This document shows, in pieces, positions 56,210 to 64,000 of a stretch of 64,000 nucleotides of DNA (positions within the stretch are counted from its first letter, which is position 1; every line of letters starts with the position of its first letter). A model generated the notes under the pieces. That model was given only the letters and a program-made list of their open reading frames with translations. It searched no databases and was not told the origin of the DNA. A program made the translations under genes and the position numbers. The DNA lies in assembly GCA_002431905.1 (NCBI GenBank), contig DJER01000007.1, forward strand, positions 15,644 through 79,643. The letters run 5' to 3'. The stretch comes from Christensenella sp. UBA5893. Lineage in GTDB: Bacteria > Bacillota > Clostridia > Christensenellales > UBA1242.

Positions 56210-57684
56210 AAAGAGCCGAATCCGAACTTTTGTTCAGGTTCGGTTTTTTTATTACAAAAATCTATTTTTGAACTTGAATTTTTGATGCCGTTGTAAACAA
56301 TAATTGCATAATCATCGTATAAATATATTTTATTGATAAATATTTCTAGCAATCTAAATCTGTTTTCAGGTTTTGTATAATCTCGGTTTTCAAAATCGTG
56401 CAAGAATGCCTTTACAGTGCTCTTATCTAATGGCTGTATTGTTCTTGTCTTTAATTTTGTTATACGAGCCTCCAAGTTGGCTTTATCGCTTTCATATTGC
56501 ATAAGTTTTTCTTTTGTGGTTACTGTTATTATTCCTTGTTCAATTGCATTCATTATATTTTGAATTTTTTTATTAATGTCATTTAGTTGCCTTTCATAAG
56601 ATATAATTTCTGGATTGTCTTTTATTTGTTTGTTAAAGCTAATAACAATATTTTCGGCAATTTTGTCTATAATTTTAGGAGAAAATACATCTTGCATTGT
56701 TTTATCTATAACTTTACTTTCAAATAAATCTTTTTGAATTATAGACTTTTTACAATCATTCTTTTTCTTTCTTTTTGAGCATTTGTAATACTTATAAATT
56801 TTACCACTATGATTTGTTCCACTATCTGCTGTAATAAGTGAACCACAGTATCCACAAATAGTTTTTCCACTTAAATAGTAAAGTTCATCTGCCTTATATT
56901 TTGCATTTTTGCCTTTGTTCATTTTTAATTTTTCGTTTGCAAGATTAAATGTTTCTTCATCTATAATTTTTGGTGATTTTTCTTCAGTTTCATAAGTTTT
57001 ACTAAGAATCCCGATATATCTTTTGTTTTGTAAAATTCGTGAGATGTAATCTGAACAAAATGGTTTTCCACATTTGTTTTTAATGCCCATATTGTTTAGT
57101 CCTTCCACAATATCTTTAATTTTTGTATTGTTTATATAATCATTAAAGATTTTTCTAATTATGTTTGCTTCATACTCATTTACTACAAATTTATGGTCAG
57201 ATATGTTGTAGCCATAAGGTAAATAACCACCAGTCCAGCGACCTTTCAATACAGATTCTTTCATTCCACGCTTTGTTTTTTGACTTAATTCTTTTGAATA
57301 ATATTCTGCCATACCTTCTAGCACAGATTCCATTAAAACACCACTAGCATCATCTGAAATATTTTCTCTTGCTGATAAAACTCTAACTCCGTTTTTTGCA
57401 AGTTTTGCTTTATATGTGGCGCTGTCATAACGATTTCTTGCAAATCTATCTAATTGATAAACAATCACATAATTAAATGTTTTCTTTTTACTATCTTCAA
57501 TCATTCGTAAAAATTCGGGTCGCTTATCAGTTGTTCCAGTTAGAGCTCTATCAATATATTCACCAACAACCATATATTCATTTTTTTCAGCATATTCATG
57601 ACAAACTCTAAGTTGTCCTTCAATAGATTGTTCGGTTTGTTTATCACTGCTATATCTTGCATAAATTACTACTTTCGTTTTCAT
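56146..57684 (-). CDS. Large serine recombinase (integrase)
   Basis: A site-specific recombinase of 512 residues. The N-terminal resolvase domain starts VVIYARYSSDKQTEQSIEGQL with catalytic Ser12, and has YIDRALTGTTDKRPEFLRMIED and YQLDRFARNRYDSATYK. A recombinase domain follows (GGYLPYGYNISDHKFVVNEYEA). The zinc-ribbon (CGYCG ... YYKCSKRKKKNDC) and a coiled coil complete the family. The last about 35 codons are the antisense of the tRNA-Asn terminator and gene, ending within the tRNA, so the stop is supplied by host DNA. This marks the element's att junction near 56250. AAAAGGAGAATAAAT precedes the ATG. Confidence 0.92.
   Translation of the reverse strand: MKTKVVIYARYSSDKQTEQSIEGQLRVCHEYAEKNEYMVVGEYIDRALTGTTDKRPEFLRMIEDSKKKTFNYVIVYQLDRFARNRYDSATYKAKLAKNGVRVLSARENISDDASGVLMESVLEGMAEYYSKELSQKTKRGMKESVLKGRWTGGYLPYGYNISDHKFVVNEYEANIIRKIFNDYINNTKIKDIVEGLNNMGIKNKCGKPFCSDYISRILQNKRYIGILSKTYETEEKSPKIIDEETFNLANEKLKMNKGKNAKYKADELYYLSGKTICGYCGSLITADSGTNHSGKIYKYYKCSKRKKKNDCKKSIIQKDLFESKVIDKTMQDVFSPKIIDKIAENIVISFNKQIKDNPEIISYERQLNDINKKIQNIMNAIEQGIITVTTKEKLMQYESDKANLEARITKLKTRTIQPLDKSTVKAFLHDFENRDYTKPENRFRLLEIFINKIYLYDDYAIIVYNGIKNSSSKIDFCNKKTEPEQKFGFGSFGSPCLVRTDDLPVNSRLLYR
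56216..56250 (+). terminator. Terminator of tRNA-Asn
   Basis: CCGAATCCGAAC (56216-56227) pairs imperfectly with GTTCAGGTTCGG (56232-56243), followed by seven T. Confidence 0.85.
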
Positions 57685-57745
57685 ATTTATTCTCCTTTTT
57701 GCTATTTAACAAACACATATCACAAACAATTTCACAAGTCCAGTG

Positions 57746-57964
57746 TTACTTTGATAAAACATCGCTACCATAAACATTTTTTAATTTTATATTTTTCATA
57801 TCTCCGCCAGTCTTTGCGTAATCAAACAAATCTTTTGCAAATATTTCACTTGCTTGTTTTAAAACTGCTTTGTCTAACATAAAATCACATTGTTTTTGTG
57901 TATTAGAATTTAAGTTTAAAAAAGATATGTTTTTTGTTAGATTTAAATTTTTGTTTTTATTCAT
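57746..57964 (-). CDS. Small protein upstream of the integrase
   Basis: Function unknown. A 72-residue, mostly polar protein (NLNLTKNISFLNLNSNTQKQCDFMLDKAVLKQASEIFAKD as two segments, then YAKTGGDMKNIKLKNVYG). The helical middle could pack as a short DNA-binding or excisionase-like protein; no HTH is obvious. The start is the ATG at 57964 with AAAAGGAAA upstream; a longer frame to 58075 crosses an inverted repeat and has no ribosome site. It precedes the integrase by 61 bases. Confidence 0.6.
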   Translation of the reverse strand: MNKNKNLNLTKNISFLNLNSNTQKQCDFMLDKAVLKQASEIFAKDLFDYAKTGGDMKNIKLKNVYGSDVLSK

Positions 57965-58028
57965 ATAAGATTTCCTTTTCATTGCAATTAGAGGGGCAAT
58001 GAAATTTCTTCTTATTAAATAATGGGGT

Positions 58029-58061
58029 CCCCAAAAAGTATTACTTGTAAACTTTTTGGGG
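58029..58061. repeat. 11-bp inverted repeat
   Basis: CCCCAAAAAGT (58029-58039) is repeated in inverse as ACTTTTTGGGG (58051-58061), in the gene-free stretch upstream of the small integrase-linked gene. Confidence 0.8.
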
Positions 58062-58168
58062 AGAGGAAAAGCCAACTTAAAAAGTGAAGAAATTTTAACT
58101 TGAAATTTCTAAACAAATATAGTTGTGCTTTGACGAACAAACTGGGTTTCCCAGTTGTGTTTTTAAAG

Positions 58169-58276
58169 GGTGTAAAACAAAATGATACAATCTGTTTCTT
58201 GGGGCTAAAACACTGTTTCAGTGGAAGTGCTGAATTTACGCCACTTTAAACTCTGTTATTTTCATTTTGTTACACC
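58169..58276 (-). other. Structured leader-like region with two mini-ORFs upstream
   Basis: GGTGTAAAACAAAATG (58169-58184) pairs with CATTTTGTTACACC (58263-58276), enclosing a CACTG-TTT-CAGTG hairpin. On the minus strand this follows two short frames with strong ribosome sites, a ten-residue one at 58306-58338 (AGGAGGTG) and a nine-residue one at 58236-58265 (AGAGGTG). It could be a regulated leader of the integrase operon. No long gene lies in 57965-58573. Confidence 0.45.
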
Positions 58277-58396
58277 TCTTTTCCTGCTTAAGAAAAATTA
58301 AGCATTTATTTTCTTCCGATTCCATTCTTCTTACTCATAAACACCTCCTCTATATAAGGGGTTTTATAAGTCACTTTTTGCATTAGATTTCTTTAC

Positions 58397-58431
58397 ATAA
58401 AAAAAGAAAACCTCTGATTTTATCAGAGATT
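58397..58431 (-). terminator. Minus-strand terminator
   Basis: CTCTGAT (58412-58418) pairs with ATCAGAG (58422-58428), followed on the minus strand by a T-run. Confidence 0.75.
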
Positions 58432-58533
58432 TAGCCATATAAATCATTTTTTAAAATTCAATTTTATTGCCATATTTTTCAGTCACTTTTTTCTTTTATC
58501 TCAAAAAGAGAGGCAATGAGTATTTTTGAAAAT

Positions 58534-58566
58534 AAAAAGATCAACCCTTTTTTAAGGTTGACCTTA
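58534..58566 (-). terminator. Terminator after the helicase-nuclease gene
   Basis: On the minus strand AAGGTCAACC pairs with GGTTGATCTT (58538-58547/58557-58566), followed by five T. Confidence 0.85.
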
Positions 58567-58573
58567 TTGTTAT

Positions 58574-61500
58574 TTATCCAAACACTTCATCAAGTTTTTG
58601 TTCAAGTGTTCCATCTTGGGCAAAAGGTAAAGAATCAAATTGTTTTAGATTGTGTTTATCTATTTTTATATCTTTGTCAAAACCTAAAATAAATGATTTT
58701 GCAATTCTGTAAATAATTTCTGTTGGTGCTAAGCCATACACTTGCTTTGCAAAAATATGATTTAATCTGTCGGCATCATTTGGATATATTTTTTTCATAT
58801 TTGTACTTCTATAAAGCCTTTTAACAATTTCTGCAATGTAAAGTCCTGATTTCATATATAGGTCTATAAAAGTATGATTTGGGTCATCAAAGCAACCTGG
58901 ATTTTCTTTTTCAAGATTATCTACCATTTCTTTTACAACTTTCTTTGGTGTAAATATTTGATTGGTCTTTTGAGGTGGGATATAGTCAAAAATATCTTCT
59001 TTTGAGTTATCATCAAAGTAATTTGCGAGATCTTGCTTTTTCTTTAAAAATTCTTTTATTGAATCATTGAAAACCACAGAATCAAAAAATCCATTATAAT
59101 GTTTGTTTTCGCCGTTTTCATCAACATAATCAAATCCATCTCTTAACTTTCTAAAATCATCTAGTGAAATACTTGTTACTTCTTTAAACACTTCATCAGG
59201 TATTATTTTATCAAAATTTTCCAAAGTAGTATTTTCATCTCCGTATGCCATCAAGAATGAGGGGATAGTCCTTGAAAAGCCTCTTAAATGGTCACGGACA
59301 TTATCCATTAAAGAATCTTTTTGTTTTTCTTTTTTATCTGTTTCAACGGCGTCAACAATTGTTATGCCTGCATTATCAATAACATTTTTAACTTTAGATT
59401 GAATATTATCAATAAAACTCTGTTCAATTTCTTTTTTCTTTTCGTCAAATTTTGTGTTAATTTCTGCAATCTTATGGACATTTCCAGTTTGTTTTGCATT
59501 TTCAAGTTCTTTTGATCGTTCATTTTCCAGTTTGTTGTTATTTATTTGATAATTGCCATATTGTTTTTTAACAAAGGTATCTGCCGTTGTGTTTATCTTT
59601 CTAACAAGTGCTTGTTGTGTGGATTTAGATAAATCTCCACCATAATTTTCTTTTGCAGTTTTAACTAGTGTGTCTGTAATGTTTGTGTGGAATGCATTTA
59701 AAAGTGCATTGAGTTTTTCATCTCTTTTATGTGTGTTTTCATTTTCTTTTTGAATTGTTGTAACAGTGTCTATTAAACTTTGTTCAATATCTCCATAAAT
59801 CTTTTCACCAAAAACATCATTTGCAGTTCCAATAACTTGTTCTTCTGGAATTACAACATTTCCTTCATCATCTAAATTAAGTTCTTCTTTTGTATCTTCT
59901 TTTATTCCAACAGGCTCTTTGATAGGTTCAAATTTTTGAAGAATATCCAAAACTTCCTTAGGAGCATTAAATATATTGCCTACATTTTGGAATAAGAAAT
60001 TGCTCATAAATCCACGACGAACAACTTCTTTTGCATGAATAGATCTTGGTATTGATAAGACTTTTTCAGCGTCAAGTTCAATCATTTCGCCATTTGGATC
60101 TTCTCCATATACAGGGAAGAAGTTAAGAAGTTCTCTTACATGTTGTTTTCTTGTGTCAGAGTCGCCACGACCATTTGCCGTGTCAGCCATAAGGTCATTT
60201 GCAAATTCTTCAACAATAGTAAGAGTTCTTGCTGGGTCAAAGTCAAATACATAAGAATTTTGTTTTCTGTAACTTTCACTTCCATTTTTAAATAGACATG
60301 GATTTTGTGCCCTAAATGCCGATTGCATATACAATGCTGGACTCTTTACATTTGAAAGCATCATAACAGCAGTCCACTCTGGAATAGTAATGCCAGTTGT
60401 AAGTTGCCCTACGGAAATAGTAATTGTTTTATCGTTGTTTTTTATTGCATCAACAACTTTATCATAAGAGTTTTTGATATTCTTATCAAAACTTATTTCA
60501 TCACAAGAATTTCCTTCATTGTCTATCTTGCCATCGCCAGCAGCAAGGACAATTTTATAATCTTTGAAAACTTCATGATTTTGCAATTTTTTAGCAAGAG
60601 CCTTTGCACTGCTAACATATTTAAGTAACCACAATGTGTGCTTTAATTCTTTTCTTAATTCTTCTGTTGAAAATGGAAATTTTTCTTGTTTTGTTAAAGC
60701 ATCAAGAAACTTATCAACTGCATCATTATGTATAAATTCACCGCTAGCATTTGTGTCAAAAAAGTCGTTTAAATCCCAGCAAAATGCTTCATTTTGTCCA
60801 TCATTATCAAAGTCTGCACCTTGTTCCACTTTATCACGAACAATGTCAGACATTTTGTATGTAAACAAATTGAGTTGTGGCAAATTTGCGTAAGGATTTT
60901 CTTCTTCGCTTGATTCGTTCCATTCATGTTTTGCTTTTTGCTCATCAGCATAAGTCCAGTTATAAATTGCTTTTGGTGGAAATTTATCATTTGCAAGTGC
61001 TTTAAATGGCGTGCCGGATAAATGAAGGGTATATCTTCTTTTTATTTGGTCAAATGCCACATCGGTTTTGTAAGTATCAACTCCTTCGTGTGCTTCATCA
61101 ATAACCAAAACATCCCATTCAAGGTCTGCAACTTCTCTAAGTTTATCATATGTGCCACCAAAGTATATTGAACCTTTAAGGTCTTGAAGAGACACAAATT
61201 CAATGCAACCTTTGTGATTTGGTTCAGATATTAGGTCAAGATATTTTTCTCTTGATAATACATATTTTTTATCTTTAAGTCCATCAACATTGCTTACAAA
61301 ATAATATCCCGATTCTGTTCCCATAAACTTAACATAATCATCATACCATGAGTTTGCAATAGCAGGTCTGTTGGTCACAATAAGTATTTTGTTAATGTCA
61401 GGAAGTGCCTTACATAAATCATAAGTTGATAATGTTTTGCCAAATCTTGGCTTTGCATTCCACAAACATTCTGCTTTGTGAGAGTTGTCTAAAAAGTAAT

Positions 61501-61936
61501 CTTTTGTTTGTTTAACGGCATCTTTTTGTTCTTTTCTTAAAACATAAGGGATAACACCTAAAGTTTGCAAAACACCTTTATCTCTTTTAAACTTGCCAAA
61601 CAAAATATATGATTCATCACCAGAAATATAAAACCATTCTGGGCAACCTTCTGCATCAGGTTTTGGGTCTTTTCTTTTAATATCATTTTTAGTTAGATAT
61701 GAGTGAAACTCTTTATCTGTAAATCTTGTTTTTCCATCAGAGAAAATTGCAAGATCTTGCCATTCTTTTTTTGCTACAACATCTACTGTTTGTGTCTGCT
61801 CTTTTATTCTTACATCAACATCTCTTTCAGTGTATCCAATCTTTGTCCAGCCATTGTGATACACAACCCCCGGAGTGGTGTAAGCATAAATCATAGGAGC
61901 AACTTTTTCAGTCGTTTTAATTTTTATCTTCGCCAT
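58574..61936 (-). CDS. GIY-YIG plus DEAH helicase restriction-like protein
   Basis: A 1120-residue multi-domain protein, probably the nuclease-translocase of a restriction system. Residues 10-110 are a T5orf172-type GIY-YIG nuclease (MIYAYTTPGVVYH, GWTKIGYTERDVDVRIKEQ). A superfamily 2 helicase follows with Walker A-like KPRFGKTLSTYDL near residue 168, DEAH in VLVIDEAHEGVD and LSGTPF. After a long helical, Lys/Glu-rich region (about 690-850), the C-terminus has a methylase-like remnant (QIFTPKKVVKEMVDNLEKE, FIDLYMKSGLYIAEIVKRLY), possibly for target recognition. It overlaps the methylase stop by one base, so the two genes form one operon. Confidence 0.85.
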   Translation of the reverse strand: MAKIKIKTTEKVAPMIYAYTTPGVVYHNGWTKIGYTERDVDVRIKEQTQTVDVVAKKEWQDLAIFSDGKTRFTDKEFHSYLTKNDIKRKDPKPDAEGCPEWFYISGDESYILFGKFKRDKGVLQTLGVIPYVLRKEQKDAVKQTKDYFLDNSHKAECLWNAKPRFGKTLSTYDLCKALPDINKILIVTNRPAIANSWYDDYVKFMGTESGYYFVSNVDGLKDKKYVLSREKYLDLISEPNHKGCIEFVSLQDLKGSIYFGGTYDKLREVADLEWDVLVIDEAHEGVDTYKTDVAFDQIKRRYTLHLSGTPFKALANDKFPPKAIYNWTYADEQKAKHEWNESSEEENPYANLPQLNLFTYKMSDIVRDKVEQGADFDNDGQNEAFCWDLNDFFDTNASGEFIHNDAVDKFLDALTKQEKFPFSTEELRKELKHTLWLLKYVSSAKALAKKLQNHEVFKDYKIVLAAGDGKIDNEGNSCDEISFDKNIKNSYDKVVDAIKNNDKTITISVGQLTTGITIPEWTAVMMLSNVKSPALYMQSAFRAQNPCLFKNGSESYRKQNSYVFDFDPARTLTIVEEFANDLMADTANGRGDSDTRKQHVRELLNFFPVYGEDPNGEMIELDAEKVLSIPRSIHAKEVVRRGFMSNFLFQNVGNIFNAPKEVLDILQKFEPIKEPVGIKEDTKEELNLDDEGNVVIPEEQVIGTANDVFGEKIYGDIEQSLIDTVTTIQKENENTHKRDEKLNALLNAFHTNITDTLVKTAKENYGGDLSKSTQQALVRKINTTADTFVKKQYGNYQINNNKLENERSKELENAKQTGNVHKIAEINTKFDEKKKEIEQSFIDNIQSKVKNVIDNAGITIVDAVETDKKEKQKDSLMDNVRDHLRGFSRTIPSFLMAYGDENTTLENFDKIIPDEVFKEVTSISLDDFRKLRDGFDYVDENGENKHYNGFFDSVVFNDSIKEFLKKKQDLANYFDDNSKEDIFDYIPPQKTNQIFTPKKVVKEMVDNLEKENPGCFDDPNHTFIDLYMKSGLYIAEIVKRLYRSTNMKKIYPNDADRLNHIFAKQVYGLAPTEIIYRIAKSFILGFDKDIKIDKHNLKQFDSLPFAQDGTLEQKLDEVFG

Positions 61937-63942
61937 TATTTCATCTCCTTTACATGAGATTCAATAAAGTTAATTTCGTTTTGGTCTAGTCCATATTTTT
62001 TATATAATTGTAAATCAATTTCATGTATAGATTTTGACCAATCTATATCAGATTTGTCTGTAAAATCTTGAAGGGGAACAAATTCAAAGCAATCTTTATA
62101 ATTAAACACTGCCGTTTTCTTTATTCCAACCATTGCTCTAAAATATTTAGTCTTTACATATTTTAACAAATTTTCTGCTTCAATTTTATCTTTAAATTGA
62201 CCTACTTGAAGAAATGTATCCGTGCAGACAGTCATTGGCGTGCCAATGATTGGCGTGCTAAACACCTCGCCAAAGGCACCACTGCCATTGGCTCGGGGTA
62301 TAAACACTTTCCAATTATTTGCTCCGTCCAAATTCTTTTTTAATTCATTATTAGGTATATATCTAGTAGTTCTTTTTGCATTTAACAAACCATAGACCAT
62401 ATAATCATCATCGCAAATTTTTGTTTCGCTAATACGACTTACTCCTTCATTGTTTTTAACGAATAAATCAGAAACGAAGCCGAACGGATTCCATGAAGAC
62501 ACTAGTGTCTTCATGGAATCACTAGACTGATTCCTTGATTTTCTTAAAATTGAAATAAGTTCTGGAAAACGAATTATTATATTATCAGCTTCTCTAAAAG
62601 ACACCTTTGCATATTTCTTAATTCCGTTTTCCACAAAAGTATAATTTACTTCATTTTTTGAATAATCTTCATCATAAACATAAAAACAAACTCCACCTTT
62701 TATGTCAACATTACTAAACAAATCAATTGAGTTTGGGTATAAAACGAAAGATTTAATATGATTACCCTCTATCATCTCTTCAATAAAACCTTTCGTTTCT
62801 TTGTATGGACCACTTTCGCCAGATGTCCATCTTGCAGGCATAATAAGAGATACTTTTCTTCCAATTGTTTTTGCTCCTCTTACAAAATCAGGATAAACAC
62901 TTTTTGACATTTTATTGCTAGTGTTCATTTCTTGATAAGGTGGATTTCCTATAACAAAATCAAATTTCATACGCTTTTCTCCTTTGAAAAATTTAATTGA
63001 TCTTTTGGTTTCCCAGTTTAATATTTTGCAGTAAATTCCAGTGTGCTTACTGTTATCATTTTTTGCACAACCCAAACAAGGTTTTGTCTCTTCATTTTCA
63101 AATAATGACATTTGTCTTTTTTGCACAGGCTTGCAACTGTTTGGAATAACATCTTTTAGTCCATCCATTTGCCATATATTCCAAGAAAGTATTTTTGCAA
63201 TTTCTATCAAATACTCTTTAATAGGGAACATTCCAAATTTTGCAATATAGTAGTCTATAAATGTGAATAGCAAATTTTCTCTTGCAATAAGCAAACTATC
63301 GCCTTGCCATTCATAACCAAAGGTTGATTTGAATGCAACAAGTATCCAGTGATACCAATCTTGCTCAGAATTGCAATTTTCATTTATTACTCTTAACTTT
63401 CTATCTAATGCACCAATTCTGCTGTTTACATCTACCCATTTGCCAGTGGTTGTATCGTAACGACTAGCGAGGAAGGGCGCTTCCCCACATGAAATTTCCA
63501 ACACCTTTAGTTTTACAAAATCTTGCCATGTTTTATCTTTTTCGTTTGTGAAAGGTATTTTGTTATTATTAACTATCCAAGTTTTATCTTTTGCTGTATT
63601 AAACACATCATTGTTATCAAACCATTCATCGCAAAGATGATTATTCATTTCATTGCATATCCACGATGGAGTAAAAACTTCAGCTTTATCTTTTATTCTT
63701 ATCTTCTGTTCCTTTTGAGATTTATCTATTCGCGGTCTTATTATTTTTCCAAACCTGCCAGTAATTAATTTCACTGTTATTGGTTCTGGGGAGTCATAAG
63801 AAGCACCTTTACTGGCATAGATGTCAGTCGCCCAAATAATGTTTTTGCCAGAACTTCTATCTTTAAGCAAAATACTTAAAAGTTCAGTATCCAAGCACTT
63901 AATATAATTTTCTCGTATATCAATATCTGGTTGCTCTGACAT
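61936..63942 (-). CDS. Eco57I-type adenine-specific DNA methylase
   Basis: An N6-adenine methyltransferase of 668 residues that would protect host sites and set specificity. The SAM-binding region shows DKAEVFTPSWICNEMNNHL near residue 85 and LEISCGEAPFLASRYD near 145, and the catalytic motif is FDFVIGNPPYQEM (NPPY) near 330. The C-terminal 300 residues, including IPRANGSGAFGEVFSTPIIGTPM, should hold the target-recognition domain. The start is the ATG at 63942 with AAAAGGAGATTT upstream; a GTG at 63960 would lie across that site. The restriction-like gene follows directly. A 34-bp palindrome lies within the coding region. Confidence 0.88.
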   Translation of the reverse strand: MSEQPDIDIRENYIKCLDTELLSILLKDRSSGKNIIWATDIYASKGASYDSPEPITVKLITGRFGKIIRPRIDKSQKEQKIRIKDKAEVFTPSWICNEMNNHLCDEWFDNNDVFNTAKDKTWIVNNNKIPFTNEKDKTWQDFVKLKVLEISCGEAPFLASRYDTTTGKWVDVNSRIGALDRKLRVINENCNSEQDWYHWILVAFKSTFGYEWQGDSLLIARENLLFTFIDYYIAKFGMFPIKEYLIEIAKILSWNIWQMDGLKDVIPNSCKPVQKRQMSLFENEETKPCLGCAKNDNSKHTGIYCKILNWETKRSIKFFKGEKRMKFDFVIGNPPYQEMNTSNKMSKSVYPDFVRGAKTIGRKVSLIMPARWTSGESGPYKETKGFIEEMIEGNHIKSFVLYPNSIDLFSNVDIKGGVCFYVYDEDYSKNEVNYTFVENGIKKYAKVSFREADNIIIRFPELISILRKSRNQSSDSMKTLVSSWNPFGFVSDLFVKNNEGVSRISETKICDDDYMVYGLLNAKRTTRYIPNNELKKNLDGANNWKVFIPRANGSGAFGEVFSTPIIGTPMTVCTDTFLQVGQFKDKIEAENLLKYVKTKYFRAMVGIKKTAVFNYKDCFEFVPLQDFTDKSDIDWSKSIHEIDLQLYKKYGLDQNEINFIESHVKEMK
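62487..62520. repeat. Perfect 34-bp palindrome inside the methylase gene
   Basis: GATTCCATGAAGACACT is directly followed by its exact reverse complement, with no loop. It codes SMKTLVSSWN in the methylase's second half. Confidence 0.9.
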
Positions 63943-64000
63943 AAATCTCCTTTTAGGCACAACCCCAAAAAGAAAATTTTGTCTAAAAAGGTGTACCTTT

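Larger units (their letters stand above)
56210..64000. mobile_element. Serine-integrase genomic island, left part
   Basis: Starts at the tRNA-Asn terminator, where the integrase gene ends, and runs right with a small gene, a structured gene-poor stretch and a restriction-modification-like pair. It continues past the window, so the other att site and size are unknown. The inovirus lies on the opposite side of the tRNA and is probably a separate insertion. Confidence 0.65.

Noticed and set aside
57965..58075. Longer start for the small gene before the integrase
   Set aside because: The extension codes through an 11-bp inverted repeat and lacks a ribosome site, whereas the ATG at 57964 has one.
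62225..62260. Direct repeat and small palindrome around ATTGGCGTGC in the methylase gene
   Set aside because: It reflects the repeated Gly-Thr-Pro codons of the protein and needs no other explanation.
1..64000. CRISPR arrays
   Set aside because: No regularly spaced identical repeats were seen, and no cas gene was recognised. The repeats found are palindromic elements or protein-coding modules.

Overview
The window reads as the chromosome of a low-GC, Gram-positive-type bacterium, probably an uncultured gut Clostridia- or Bacilli-like lineage. The evidence is AT-rich DNA with A/T-ending codons, lipoprotein signal peptides, a DnaI/DnaB-like helicase-loading pair typical of Firmicutes, a SpoIIQ-like M23 protein, a SipW-type signal peptide and no outer-membrane genes. 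TGA is used as a stop. The species cannot be fixed from sequence alone.

Layout. 1-11.8 kb: core plus-strand genes (mtaD-like end, tex, three small paralogous membrane proteins, a DUF2238-like membrane protein, cysS, ychF), an intergenic cluster of palindromic repeats, a divergent XRE regulator/membrane-protein pair, a ferritin-like protein, trxB, and a BspA-like surface protein whose promoter carries a ten-G tract. 11.9-24.8 kb: a 2485-residue surface protein, then three type IV secretion/conjugation-like genes (VirD4-type ATPase, pilin-like protein, VirB6-like protein). 24.8-44.3 kb: mixed housekeeping genes (PRC-barrel, SPFH plus zinc-ribbon, DUF1858, HD, FeoA, DnaI/DnaB-like, M1 lipoprotein peptidase, GlmU-like, pth, mfd, PrsA-like foldase, flippase-like protein, deacetylase, dehydrogenase-like protein, SpoIIQ-like M23). 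Several of these genes have promoters whose -10 box lies six bases before the ATG, which predicts leaderless mRNAs.

44.6-55.9 kb: accessory DNA. A nonsense-mutated IS30-type transposase adjoins what looks like an integrated filamentous phage (inovirus): HUH Rep, ssDNA-binding-like protein, one or two tiny coat-type membrane proteins followed by a terminator, two anchored virion-type proteins, a coiled-coil/InlB-repeat adsorption-type protein, a Zot-type ATPase, and a hairpin-rich intergenic region beside rep that looks like the replication/packaging origin. No secretin is present, as expected for a host without an outer membrane. Two predicted small RNAs with their own promoters and terminators are encoded against the phage genes.

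56.1-64 kb: tRNA-Asn(GTT) with its own promoter and terminator, overlapped antisense by the 3' end of a large serine integrase. The integrase begins a second island carrying a two-gene restriction-modification-like system (Eco57I-type methylase; GIY-YIG plus DEAH helicase protein) that runs off the right edge.

All calls come from reading the sequence. No database search, folding or statistics program was run.
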